From Actinoplanes lutulentus (GTDB lineage: Bacteria; Actinomycetota; Actinomycetes; Mycobacteriales; Micromonosporaceae), in NCBI RefSeq assembly GCF_003259845.1, contig NZ_QLMJ01000007.1:248001-312000 (forward strand): DNA of 64,000 nucleotides, given 5' to 3'. The notes under the pieces are model-generated. The model worked only from the letters and a program-made list of their open reading frames with translations, did not search any database and was not told where the DNA came from. Shown here piece after piece: positions 19,525 through 27,264 of this stretch; position 1 is the first letter of the stretch, and each line of letters starts with the position of its first letter. Made by a program: the position numbers and the translations under genes.

Positions 19525-20433
19525 ATGGAACTCAATGAACGTGCGGACATCGACACCAGTCAGGTCGAGGACGGCCGGGGATCCGGCGGTGGTGGTGGCG
19601 GCATCGGTGGCTTGCCCATCGGTGGCGGTGGCCTGGCCGGCATCGTCGTCACCCTCGTCATCGCGCTGGTCGGCGGATACTTCGGGATCAACACGATCGG
19701 CGGTGACAGCGGCGGCTCGTCGTCAGGCACCCCGCTGAGCCAGTGCACCGGCGACCAGAAGCTCCAGGCGCTCGAATGCCGCAATGGGCTCTTCGTCACC
19801 TCGATCCAGGCGTACTGGCGCGACCAGCTGCCGGAATCCTTCGGCGAGCAGTACAAGCCCGCCGTCACCCACATCTTCTCCAACCAGGTGAGCACCGGGT
19901 GCGGCTCGGCCGACTCCGGTGTCGGGCCGTTCTACTGCCCCGCCGACGACAAGGTCTACATCGACCTGACCTTCTACGAGGTTCTGTCGAAGCAGCTCGG
20001 CGCGCCGGGCGAGTTCGCGCAGCCCTACGTTCTGGCCCATGAGTACGGCCACCACGTGCAGGACGTGCTCGGCACCGAGGCGGAGATGCGCCGCCGGCAG
20101 GAACGCGACCCGGGCTCGGCCAACGCCGAGTCGGTGAAGCTGGAGCTGCAGGCCGACTGTTACGCCGGCGCGTGGGCGAACGCCGCGGCGAACACCACCG
20201 ACAAGGACGGCGACAAGATCTTCACGAGCCTCACCGACCAGGACATCCAGGAGGGCATCCAGGCGGCCGGCCAGATCGGCGACGACACCCTGCAGAAGAA
20301 GGGTGGCGGCGACATCAACCCGGAGGAGTTCACCCACGGCTCGTCCGCGCAGCGGCAGCAGTGGTTCCGGGTCGGTTACGACAGCGGCGACCCGAAGCAG
20401 TGCGACACCTTTAAGGCCGGAGCGGTCAGCTAG
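19525..20433 (+). CDS. Neutral zinc metallopeptidase, YpfJ type
   Basis: This 302-residue protein has an acidic N-terminus, a Gly-rich stretch (about residues 20-38), one membrane helix (GLAGIVVTLVIALVGGYFGI) and an extracytoplasmic domain. The zinc motif HEYGHHVQ begins at His172, with Glu173 as the expected catalytic base; LQADCYAGAWAN downstream supplies the third ligand region. Paired Cys residues suggest disulfides. The family is annotated as putative neutral zinc metallopeptidase; substrate unknown. AAGGCAGGA lies just upstream of the ATG. It diverges from the ABC-F gene. Confidence 0.92.
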   Translation: MELNERADIDTSQVEDGRGSGGGGGGIGGLPIGGGGLAGIVVTLVIALVGGYFGINTIGGDSGGSSSGTPLSQCTGDQKLQALECRNGLFVTSIQAYWRDQLPESFGEQYKPAVTHIFSNQVSTGCGSADSGVGPFYCPADDKVYIDLTFYEVLSKQLGAPGEFAQPYVLAHEYGHHVQDVLGTEAEMRRRQERDPGSANAESVKLELQADCYAGAWANAAANTTDKDGDKIFTSLTDQDIQEGIQAAGQIGDDTLQKKGGGDINPEEFTHGSSAQRQQWFRVGYDSGDPKQCDTFKAGAVS

Positions 20434-20451
20434 AAGCTCTTTTCTCCGTTA

Positions 20452-20476
20452 TCAGGCCTCTTTGTCAGGCCTCTTT
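20452..20476. repeat. 13-bp tandem duplication over a stop codon
   Basis: TCAGGCCTCTTT occurs at 20452-20463 and again at 20465-20476, period 13. The second copy contains the stop codon of the acVLRF1-type gene (minus strand, 20465-20467); the first repeats the same stop just beyond it. Confidence 0.85.
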
Positions 20477-21097
20477 TAACAGGATCGGCACGGCGCGAGC
20501 CGCGGCGACCGCGTCCACCAGGATCGCGCGCCGCGGCTCGGGCACATCCAGAAGGCGTCCGGCCCGTAGTGCGGCAACCGGTGCCAGGTGCCGCAATGCC
20601 AACACGGACTCGACCGCCGAACGATCCCCTCCGGTGACCACGGCGGCCAATGACCGTACCTCGGGCAGGAGAATGCGCTCGACGATGCCGGCGCCGTCGG
20701 CAGCCGCTGCTTTTGCCTGATTGTCGCGGCGGCGAGCGAAGCGCTGCTGCGACCAGCCGCCGGCAGCTGTCCGCCCTTGCACATAGTGCGTGTCCACTTT
20801 GGAAACCACCAGGTCAGGACCGTCGGCGATGCCGACGGCGATCGCGCCTTTGCGCGCCAGGAGAAGACCCAGCCGACGACTCGCTTGCGCTTCGCGAATC
20901 AGCTCGGCCACCGTCTCGGCCGGACCAGCGCCCGGGGGCGCGCTCAGCGTCGCCGTCACACCGTCAGCGGCGATCAAGGTCAAACCCATTTCCTGGTACG
21001 CACCATGCCGGGTCCCGAAGTTCTCCAGCCATCGCGGCAGCCGCTCCGGGGCGATATCCACCCATTTTCCGCCGCCGGCAGCCGCACGTTCGCCCAT
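20465..21097 (-). CDS. acVLRF1-type peptidyl-tRNA hydrolase/release factor-like protein
   Basis: This 210-residue protein has the catalytic loop GGWSQQRFARRRDNQ near residues 130-145, the hallmark of the VLRF1/Vms1 release-factor superfamily, in the actinobacterial form. Relatives cleave peptidyl-tRNA on stalled ribosomes; the Gln in the loop takes the role of the GGQ Gln. The preceding strand-helix-strand with KGAIAVGIADG and a VDTHYVQG segment fits the RNase H-like core. It is a good candidate for a ribosome rescue factor. It is convergent with the metallopeptidase gene and its stop codon lies in a 13-bp duplication. Confidence 0.85.
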   Translation of the reverse strand: MGERAAAGGGKWVDIAPERLPRWLENFGTRHGAYQEMGLTLIAADGVTATLSAPPGAGPAETVAELIREAQASRRLGLLLARKGAIAVGIADGPDLVVSKVDTHYVQGRTAAGGWSQQRFARRRDNQAKAAAADGAGIVERILLPEVRSLAAVVTGGDRSAVESVLALRHLAPVAALRAGRLLDVPEPRRAILVDAVAAARAVPILLKEA

Positions 21098-21130
21098 TCT
21101 TGTCAGACTACGGTGGCAGGATCGCTGGGC

Positions 21131-21805
21131 ATGAGCGAGTTGGCCGGGACCTTGATGGGGCGTCTCGACGGTGAGTTCACGGCGGCGCGTGACCCGGTGC
21201 GCGCGGTGGGCATGGCCGCTTACATGCGCGACCAGTTCCCGTTCCTCGGCCTGCCGTCACCGATCCGCCGCGCCCGGGCCCGCGCCGCGCTGACCGGTCT
21301 GGGAGCGCCCACGTCCGATGATCTGCGCGCGGTCGCACTGGCCTGCTGGGACCGTGACGAGCGGGAGTTCCAGCAGTTCGCATGTGATTACCTGGCGGCT
21401 CATGTCGCGGAGCCTTCTCTCCTGGACACGGCGGCCTCGCTGATCACGACAAAATCCTGGTGGGACACGGTCGATCCGCTCGCCACTCATTTCGTGGCAG
21501 GGTTGGTGCGGCGGCATCCGGTGCTGGTCGCGGAGATGGACGAGTGGTCCCGGGCGCCGGATTTGTGGCTGGTCCGCACGGCGATCCTGCACCAGCTGCA
21601 TTACGGGGCGTCGACGGACACCGCGCGGTTGTTCGGCTATTGCACGGCACAGGCCGGGCACCCGGATTTCTTCGTCCGCAAGGCGATCGGGTGGGCGCTG
21701 CGGCACTACGCGAGGACGGATCCGGGGGCGGTGCGAGCGTTCGTGTCAGCGAACAGCGACCGCCTGTCCCCGCTGTCGATCCGAGAGGCCACAAAGCACC
21801 TCTGA
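21131..21805 (+). CDS. alkD: DNA alkylation repair enzyme AlkD
   Basis: This 224-residue HEAT-repeat DNA glycosylase excises bulky or N3/N7-alkylated bases. The catalytic cluster can be placed: SWWDTVD with Trp110, Trp111 and Asp112, matching the Trp/Asp pair of Bacillus AlkD, and KAIGWALR later with the second essential Trp and Arg. The ATG at 21131 follows CAGGAT (21117-21122) by 8 bases with no ribosome-binding site. Reading further upstream would enter the divergent acVLRF1 gene, so this start is preferred. Confidence 0.93.
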   Translation: MSELAGTLMGRLDGEFTAARDPVRAVGMAAYMRDQFPFLGLPSPIRRARARAALTGLGAPTSDDLRAVALACWDRDEREFQQFACDYLAAHVAEPSLLDTAASLITTKSWWDTVDPLATHFVAGLVRRHPVLVAEMDEWSRAPDLWLVRTAILHQLHYGASTDTARLFGYCTAQAGHPDFFVRKAIGWALRHYARTDPGAVRAFVSANSDRLSPLSIREATKHL

Positions 21806-21852
21806 CGATGGAGGGGGTGGTTTTCGCGCTGGGTCGTCGCGTGGTCATCGTG

Positions 21853-22509
21853 CTAAGTCGTCGTCAGGAGGTGGAGTGCCAGGGCTGCGATCAGGGCGCT
21901 GGACGTCAGGGCGGTGACGAGACGGCCGCGTTCGCCGGTGAGGACGCGCCCGATCAGCGAACCACCGCCGGCGATCAGCAACTGCCAGCTCGCCGAAGCG
22001 AGAAACGCACCGGCCACAAACCACACGCCGCCTCCGGCGCCACCACTGCCGAGCACCAGCGCCGCGAAATAGATCACGGTCGCCGGGTTGAACAGCGTCA
22101 ATGCAAGAACCCCGAGGTACGCCCGAAGCACCGCCCCCGACCCGTTCTCAGGTCCCTCTTTCGCGGGCAGCACTCGGCTCTGGTCTTTCGCGCGGTGACG
22201 TAGTGCGCCCCAGGCCGTCCACCCGGCCAGCCCGAGCAGAACCACGGCCCCGGCCCACCGCAGTGGAGTAGCGAAGGGCGCGATCACCGCCGCGACGGCC
22301 GCACCACCGACCACGGCGACCAGTGCATAGATCCCGTCAGCGGTAGCCGCACCAAGCCCGGCTGCCGCACCGACCCGCAGCGACGTGCGAGCGCTCAGCC
22401 CAGCGATCAGCACTCCGATGGCGCCGACCGGCACAGCGATCCCATATCCGGCGACCACACCGGCGAGAAACGCCCCGTTCACGACAGCTGCCGAAACACC
22501 GCCGCCCAC
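21853..22509 (-). CDS. LysE-family exporter
   Basis: This is a polytopic membrane protein of up to 218 residues with about six hydrophobic segments. The N-terminal GYGIAVPVGAIGVLIAGLSA and the central ALTLFNPATVIYFAAL with its conserved Asn-Pro are typical of LysE/RhtB amino-acid exporters. The exact substrate cannot be told. The GTG at 22509 gives the longest form; a GTG at 22482 would start at VNGAFLAG and is about as likely. It converges with alkD, 47 bases apart. Confidence 0.88.
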   Translation of the reverse strand: MGGGVSAAVVNGAFLAGVVAGYGIAVPVGAIGVLIAGLSARTSLRVGAAAGLGAATADGIYALVAVVGGAAVAAVIAPFATPLRWAGAVVLLGLAGWTAWGALRHRAKDQSRVLPAKEGPENGSGAVLRAYLGVLALTLFNPATVIYFAALVLGSGGAGGGVWFVAGAFLASASWQLLIAGGGSLIGRVLTGERGRLVTALTSSALIAALALHLLTTT

Positions 22510-22663
22510 AAGTCAGCGGCCTGCTGTCGCCCAGCCCGATCGGCCACAGCGACAGAAACAGCGGCATACGACTCCAGCGCGTTCACGCCACCATCATCGA
22601 CCCCACCCAGCCCGCAAAACCACCGATTATCAGCCGCACCAGGGGCACCCCCGAACCCGCTGG

Positions 22664-22815
22664 CGACCACAAGCACAAGCCAAACCAAACCAGCTCGCGC
22701 ACACGGTCGCCCAGAAGCCGAAAAGACGACCACAAGCACAAGCCAACCGAAACCGGCTCGCGCACACGGTCGCTCGGAAGCCGAAAAGACGACCGCGAGG
22801 ACAAGCCGGCTGGGG
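22664..22815. repeat. 63-bp tandem repeat, related to the 8.6-kb repeat
   Basis: Copies start at 22664, 22727 and 22790 (partial). The unit has CGACCACAAGCACAAGCC, CCGAAACCGGCTCGCGC and GGAAGCCGAAAA. Aligned to the 64-bp unit at 8657-8720 about three quarters of the first 45 bases agree. Confidence 0.85.
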
Positions 22816-22873
22816 TCGCGCGCGCGGGGAACTTTGCGGTGGCGGTGAACGCACGCGGAAACGCTTTGCGAAC

Positions 22874-22918
22874 AAGCCGAACAGGCCGAACAGGCCTAAC
22901 GGGCCTAACGGGCCTCGG
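22874..22918. repeat. 9-bp tandem array, five units
   Basis: Units AAGCCGAAC, AGGCCGAAC, AGGCCTAAC, GGGCCTAAC and GGGCCTCGG follow without gaps. Each neighbour differs by one or a few changes, so the array looks like recent slippage followed by stepwise mutation. Confidence 0.85.
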
Positions 22919-22960
22919 GCGAGCGTCGTTGAGGTCGCACGAACGCTCGGTTTGGCGTAG

Positions 22961-22995
22961 GTGGGGTCGCACGGTTGCGGTTCGTGCGACCCCAC
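22961..22995. other. Perfect 13-bp hairpin in non-coding DNA
   Basis: GTGGGGTCGCACG (22961-22973) pairs with CGTGCGACCCCAC (22983-22995) over a 9-base loop. It is too far (more than 400 bases) from flanking stops to be an obvious terminator. A palindrome-binding site or a remnant of a repeat element is possible. Confidence 0.6.
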
Positions 22996-23721
22996 CACGG
23001 CCAGGGCCTGGATCCGGGCGCACAGAGACGTTACGTGCGACCTGATCCACCCTGCGACCGGTCCAGCTGGTTCCGCTGCTGCCTCTCACGGGCAATTTGA
23101 CAGCGCTGACAGCCAGCCGGACGGCACGAGCTGGCTCCCGGCGCTGCCCTCGAAAGTTCGTCCCAGCACTGACCCTGCTGGTTGATTCAAACGCCGCCAG
23201 CAATGCACGCTCGGGCTTGATCGCCTCTCCGCCCAGAGGCCTCCCGTGGCGATCGTGGTCCCCGAACCACACCCCGACGGGAACCACGGCCCAAGATCGC
23301 GCAGGCCAGAGCACGCGTGTCGACTTCGGGTTCAATACGCACCCAAAATCGACACACATCGGGCAGGATGCTCGCGGCGTGATGCCTTCGGACCCGCCAA
23401 CCGGGCCGAGCCCGGCCGCCGGCATGAGCCGACCGCTTGCACGAGCCGACCGCCTGGCACGAGCCGTAGCTCAGAACACGCTCGGCCACAGTTCCACGGC
23501 GCGCATCCCCGGTCAGCGGCTACCTCAATTGACCAGCACGGGCGGTTCTGAGGGTCAGCCGGACCACCGGCGCACCAGACACGGCACCGGCGGTGACTCG
23601 TCGGAGATCAAGTGATGTATCACGATTCGTTCCGGGTCGTTGCGTCAACCATTGATTACGTGATGCTTCTCCTTGGTTTCGGAACGTGACCAGAGCGCCC
23701 TTTGCTCGGTAGGGTCCGATC

Positions 23722-24411
23722 ATGGTCGCTGAGCTGATTCTGGTCCGGCACGGGCAGAGCCTGGCCAACGTCGCCTTCCCCGCCGCCGACGCCGCAGGCC
23801 TTCTGGAGGTGGAGTTCGGCGGACGTGACGCCGACGTTCCGCTCACCCGCACCGGCGAGGAGCAGGCCTCGGCCCTCGGCCGCTGGCTCGCCACCCTCCC
23901 ACCGGGGCATCGACCACAGGTGGTGATCACGTCGCCGTACCTGAGGGCTCGCGAGACGTGGCGCATCGCGGCCGAAGCGTCCGGTGTGGACCTTCCGGAG
24001 CCACGCACCGACAATCGGCTCGTCGATCGGCTCATGGGTGAGCTGGAACTGCTCACCCGAGCCGCGGTCGCTGCCCGCTTTCCCGGCGAGGCGGACCGGC
24101 GTGCCGAGGCGGGCGAATACGAGTACGCCCCTCCGGCCGGCGAGTCGTTCGCCGACATCCGGGTGCGGCTCGCCTCGTTCCTCGACGACCTGCGCCGCGA
24201 ACAGAACGGAAAGCGGGTCGTCGTGGTCGCCCACGACTCCATCGTGCTCATGATGCGAGCCGTCGTCGAGGACCTCGACTGGGAAAAGGTGCTCGCTGTC
24301 GAGGCCGAGTCGGGTTACGTCCGCAACGCGTCGATCAGCCGTTTCGCCGACAAGGACGGCCGCCTCACCCTGGACAGATACAACGTGATCGACCATTTGC
24401 CACCAGCGTGA
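23722..24411 (+). CDS. Histidine phosphatase family protein
   Basis: This 229-residue protein of the phosphoglycerate-mutase-like fold starts with LVRHGQSLANV; the phospho-acceptor is His10 with Arg9. The second catalytic region is VVVAHDSIVLMM near residue 175. A VITSPYLRARETW segment holds the conserved Arg. Substrate cannot be told; family members act on small phosphometabolites or phosphoproteins. TAGGGT (23710-23715) ends 6 bases before the ATG, with GTGACC 18 bases further upstream as -35, so the mRNA is probably leaderless. Confidence 0.93.
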   Translation: MVAELILVRHGQSLANVAFPAADAAGLLEVEFGGRDADVPLTRTGEEQASALGRWLATLPPGHRPQVVITSPYLRARETWRIAAEASGVDLPEPRTDNRLVDRLMGELELLTRAAVAARFPGEADRRAEAGEYEYAPPAGESFADIRVRLASFLDDLRREQNGKRVVVVAHDSIVLMMRAVVEDLDWEKVLAVEAESGYVRNASISRFADKDGRLTLDRYNVIDHLPPA

Positions 24412-24437
24412 AACCCCGTTATACATAGACGGGCGTC

Positions 24438-24468
24438 TTGCAAAGAAATATTTGCAAACTTATCTTTG
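24438..24468 (+). promoter_or_regulatory. Promoter and candidate autorepressor operator
   Basis: TTGCAA (24438-24443), a 17-base spacer and TATCTT (24461-24466) form a near-ideal promoter ending 6 bases before the ATG. A 28-bp imperfect palindrome (24441-24468, 11 of 14 positions symmetric, centred on TTTGCAAA) lies over it. It is unusually A/T-rich for this DNA. Binding by the adjacent ArsR-type regulator is inferred. Confidence 0.6.
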
Positions 24469-24472
24469 GACG

Positions 24473-24985
24473 ATGCCCGGAACCCTTGGCCCACAGTCCT
24501 TGCGTGGTCTCGCGCACCCTTTGCGCGTACGCATCCTGCGTGTCCTGCGTGAGCAGGGCGCCTCGACCGCGACCCGGCTGGCTGGTCTTCTGGGTGAGAG
24601 TTCCGGCGCCACGAGTTATCACCTGCGGCAGCTCGCCGGTTACGGCTTCGTCGAGGAGGAGCCACGGCGCGGGCCCGGGCGGGAGCGCTGGTGGCGGCCG
24701 GCCGTTCCGGAGGACGCGCCGGTGGGGTTGCGGGCGGAAGCGGTCGCCGATTTCCAGCGAGTGCAGGACTTCCTGGCTGTCGCCGGGACGGTCCCCGACG
24801 AGTGGGGCGGCAGCGTGACCATCGGCAACCGGGCGCTGCGGCTCACCCCGTCTCAAGCCGCTGAGCTGCTAGGACGCATCGACGGGGTGCTCGCGGACTA
24901 TCCGGCCGACCAGCCCGGCGAGGAAGCGCCGACGGACACCGGGAGGGTGGTGTTCCAATGGCAGTCGTTTCCACAGATCCGGTGA
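24473..24985 (+). CDS. ArsR-type winged-helix regulator
   Basis: This 170-residue protein has an N-terminal winged-helix domain (LRGLAHPLRVRILRVLREQG, TRLAGLLGESSGATSYHLRQ, then the wing RGPGRERWWRP). The C-terminal 90 residues form a less conserved, probably dimerising or ligand domain. There is no metal-binding Cys motif. The ATG at 24473 is chosen because a full promoter ends 6 bases before it. The gene overlaps the following MFS exporter by 28 bases, so it probably represses its own operon and responds to a compound the exporter removes. Confidence 0.9.
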   Translation: MPGTLGPQSLRGLAHPLRVRILRVLREQGASTATRLAGLLGESSGATSYHLRQLAGYGFVEEEPRRGPGRERWWRPAVPEDAPVGLRAEAVADFQRVQDFLAVAGTVPDEWGGSVTIGNRALRLTPSQAAELLGRIDGVLADYPADQPGEEAPTDTGRVVFQWQSFPQIR

Positions 24986-26241
24986 ACACACATCCGATGA
25001 ACCGCCAGCTCATCGTCCTCCTCGCCGCCGAGGGGATCTCGATGCTCGGCAGCCGGATCACCTTCGTGGCGCTGCCGTGGCTGGTCCTGACCAGCACCGA
25101 TTCGGCCCTGCTCGCCGGGGTGGCCGGGTTCGCCGAGATGGTTCCGTACATTCTCGCCGGCCTGATCGGCGGTCCGATCGTCGACCGGGTCGGCCCGCGA
25201 CCCACGGCGGTGGTCGCCGACGCGGCCAGTGTGCTCGCGGTCGCCGGCATCCCGCTGTTCGCGTTCTATCAGAGCGCCTCCCTCGGCGTCCTGCTCACGC
25301 TCATCGCGCTCGCCGGCGCGCTGCGCGGGTTCGGCGACGCGGCCAAGCGCGCGCTTCTCCCCCGTACGATCGCTGCGGCCGGCGTCTCCACGGAACGCGG
25401 GACCACGCTCTACGACGGTGTCTCCCGCGCGTCGACGCTGGTCGGGCTGCCGCTGGCCGGGCTGCTGATCGCGGCTTTCGACCCGGCGACCGTGCTCCTC
25501 TTCGACGCCGCGACCTTCGCCGTCGCGGCCGTTCTCATCGGCGCGCTTCTGCGTGTCGGCTTCGCCGACGCCGCCGCTTGCGACGAGACCGAGGAGCATG
25601 GGTACGGGGCCGCCCTGCGCAACGGTTTCCGGTACGTCCGCGACGACCGGCTGATCCTCGGCGTGATGTCGCTGCTCTTCGTGACGAACATGTTCGATCA
25701 GGCGTACGCCACGGTCTTCGTACCCGTGTGGGTGCGTGAGGGTCCGCACGGACCCGCAGCCCTCGGGGTTGTCGGCACGGCGTTCGGGCTCGGTGCGGTG
25801 GCCGGGAACATCCTGTACACCGTTATCGCGCCACGGCTGCCCCGGCGGCGTACGTTCGGGATCTGTTTCTTCGTCGGCGGGCCGGCCCAGTTGGTCGCGC
25901 TCGCGTTCACCAACGAGGTCTGGGTCGTGCTGGCCACCGCGGCGATCTCCGGAGCGCTGATGTCCACGGTCAATCCGATCCTGCTGGCGGCGGTCTACCG
26001 GCGGATCCCGGCACACATGCACGGCCGGGTGTTCAGCGTGCTGATCTCGGTGTCCTGGGCGGGCATCCCGCTCGGCGGCGTGCTGGGCGGCTGGGTGACC
26101 GACGTGCTCGGGCTGCGAACGGCGGCGCTGCTGGCCGCGATCGGATATCTCGCGGTGACCGCGGCACCGTTCGTCTTCCCCGCGTGGGAGGCCTTGGACC
26201 GCACCGAGCAGGCGGCCCGCAAAGCGGTGGCAGCCGCCTGA
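24958..26241 (+). CDS. MFS transporter
   Basis: This 427-residue major-facilitator protein has about 12 hydrophobic segments. It begins LIVLLAAEGISMLGSRIT and has the loop GGPIVDRVGPRP between helices 2 and 3, the motif A equivalent. The sequence type is that of Bcr/MdfA-like or macrolide-efflux-like drug exporters. GGGAGG is upstream of the ATG within the end of the regulator gene. Its last residues (KAVAAA) and stop codon are the first unit of a 30-bp tandem repeat, an unusual 3' end. Confidence 0.92.
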   Translation: MAVVSTDPVNTHPMNRQLIVLLAAEGISMLGSRITFVALPWLVLTSTDSALLAGVAGFAEMVPYILAGLIGGPIVDRVGPRPTAVVADAASVLAVAGIPLFAFYQSASLGVLLTLIALAGALRGFGDAAKRALLPRTIAAAGVSTERGTTLYDGVSRASTLVGLPLAGLLIAAFDPATVLLFDAATFAVAAVLIGALLRVGFADAAACDETEEHGYGAALRNGFRYVRDDRLILGVMSLLFVTNMFDQAYATVFVPVWVREGPHGPAALGVVGTAFGLGAVAGNILYTVIAPRLPRRRTFGICFFVGGPAQLVALAFTNEVWVVLATAAISGALMSTVNPILLAAVYRRIPAHMHGRVFSVLISVSWAGIPLGGVLGGWVTDVLGLRTAALLAAIGYLAVTAAPFVFPAWEALDRTEQAARKAVAAA

Positions 26242-26335
26242 CAGTCCGGCAACCCGGTGGCAGCCAACTGACAGTCCGGCAACGCAGTGGCAGGCAACTG
26301 ACAGTCTGGCAACGCAGTGGCAGCCGTCTGACAGT
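26239..26335. repeat. 30-bp tandem repeat at the MFS stop codon
   Basis: Units start at 26239, 26269, 26299 and 26329 (partial), each with TGACAGTC. The first TGA is the stop of the MFS gene, and the preceding coding bases (GCAAAGCGGTGGCAGCC) resemble the repeat body, so the array grew out of the gene end. Each unit brings CTGACA, which in the last unit serves as the -35 of the next gene. Confidence 0.92.
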
Positions 26336-26364
26336 CGTCGATAAGTGCCGGATAGGGTCGCCGA

Positions 26365-27264
26365 ATGCTTTTAGCTCATGACATTTCCGGCAGCGGCCCG
26401 GCCGTGATCCTGCTCCACTCGACCGTCGCCGACCGCCGGATGTGGGACCCGCAGGTACCGGCGCTGACCGCCGCCGGCCACCAGGTCGTGCGGTGTGACC
26501 TGCGCGGTTACGGCGAATCCCCGATTCCGATCGGCACCGACTGGGACGAGGCCGACGACGTGGCCGCCCTGCTCGACGCGCTCGGCATCACCCGCACGGC
26601 CATCATCGCGGCGTCCGGCGGCGGCCGCGTGGCGCTCGAGTTCGCTGTCCGCTGGCCGGACCGGGTGGCCGCTCTCGCGCTGCTCTGCACCGCACTGCGG
26701 GGCCACGAGCCGAGCGCCGCGCTGCGCGAGTTCGGCGACCGCGAGGACGCACTGCTGGAAGCGGGCGACGTAGCCGGCGCAACCGACCTCAACGTCAACC
26801 TCTGGCTGGGCCCAGAGGCAGGCGAGGACCAAAAATCTTTGGTACGCACCATGCAACGCAACGCCTTCGACGTCCAGCTAGCCGCCGAAGAGGCCGCACA
26901 GGCCGCAGCCCACACAGCCGACCCAGCCACGCCACTCGATGCCCCCGCAGAGCCCACCGTCAGGCCCGCCGCCGAGCCGCATGATGCCGCGGCGCTGTCC
27001 TCCGCCGAACCCACTGCGGACGCCGGAGAAGATGCCTCGGGGCCGGCCGCCGCTTTCGCCTCGATCACCGCGCCGGCCCTGCTGATCTCCGGTGCGCACG
27101 ACCTCCCCGATTTCCACGAGATCGCCGTCCAGCTCGCGAAAACTCTGCCCAACGCCCGCCACCAGGAACTCTCCTGGGCCGGCCACCTGCCAAACCTGGA
27201 ACGCCCCGACCTGCTGAACCCGATCCTCACCGCCTTCCTCGCGGACCCCGCCACGAAGGGCTAG
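26365..27264 (+). CDS. Alpha/beta hydrolase with Ala/Pro-rich insertion
   Basis: This 299-residue hydrolase has the oxyanion strand LLHSTVADRRMW, nucleophile elbow AASGGGR with Ser near residue 93, and the catalytic His in WAGHLPNLE. Between about residues 175 and 230 there is a low-complexity segment rich in Ala, Pro, Glu and Asp in place of a compact cap region. Substrate is unknown. TAGGGT (26353-26358) ends 6 bases before the ATG, and CTGACA 19 bases further upstream lies in the tandem repeat. The stop codon lies in a 59-bp duplication. Confidence 0.9.
   Translation: MLLAHDISGSGPAVILLHSTVADRRMWDPQVPALTAAGHQVVRCDLRGYGESPIPIGTDWDEADDVAALLDALGITRTAIIAASGGGRVALEFAVRWPDRVAALALLCTALRGHEPSAALREFGDREDALLEAGDVAGATDLNVNLWLGPEAGEDQKSLVRTMQRNAFDVQLAAEEAAQAAAHTADPATPLDAPAEPTVRPAAEPHDAAALSSAEPTADAGEDASGPAAAFASITAPALLISGAHDLPDFHEIAVQLAKTLPNARHQELSWAGHLPNLERPDLLNPILTAFLADPATKG

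Larger units (their letters stand above)
22510..23721. other. 1.2-kb gene-poor, repeat-rich region
   Basis: No open frame here has natural composition; those present read through repeats on both strands. It contains the 63-bp repeat (22664-22815), a 9-bp array (22874-22918), a strong hairpin (22961-22995), the word GGTCGCACG four times within about 110 bases (two in each orientation, 22932-23041), a 17-18-bp repeat at about 23424-23475 (ACGAGCCGACCGCCTGG-like) and a small dyad GTGATGTATCAC at 23613-23624. The last 40 bases hold the histidine phosphatase promoter. Confidence 0.7.

Noticed and set aside
22583-23425. 280-codon minus-strand frame in the gene-poor region
   Set aside because: It reads PVRPVRPVRP and duplicated FRLxxDRVRE segments that come from the 9-bp and 63-bp repeats; no start signal or family resemblance.
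23464-23530. tRNA-like start GCCGTAGCTCAG
   Set aside because: No anticodon stem, T-loop or acceptor partner follows, so no tRNA.
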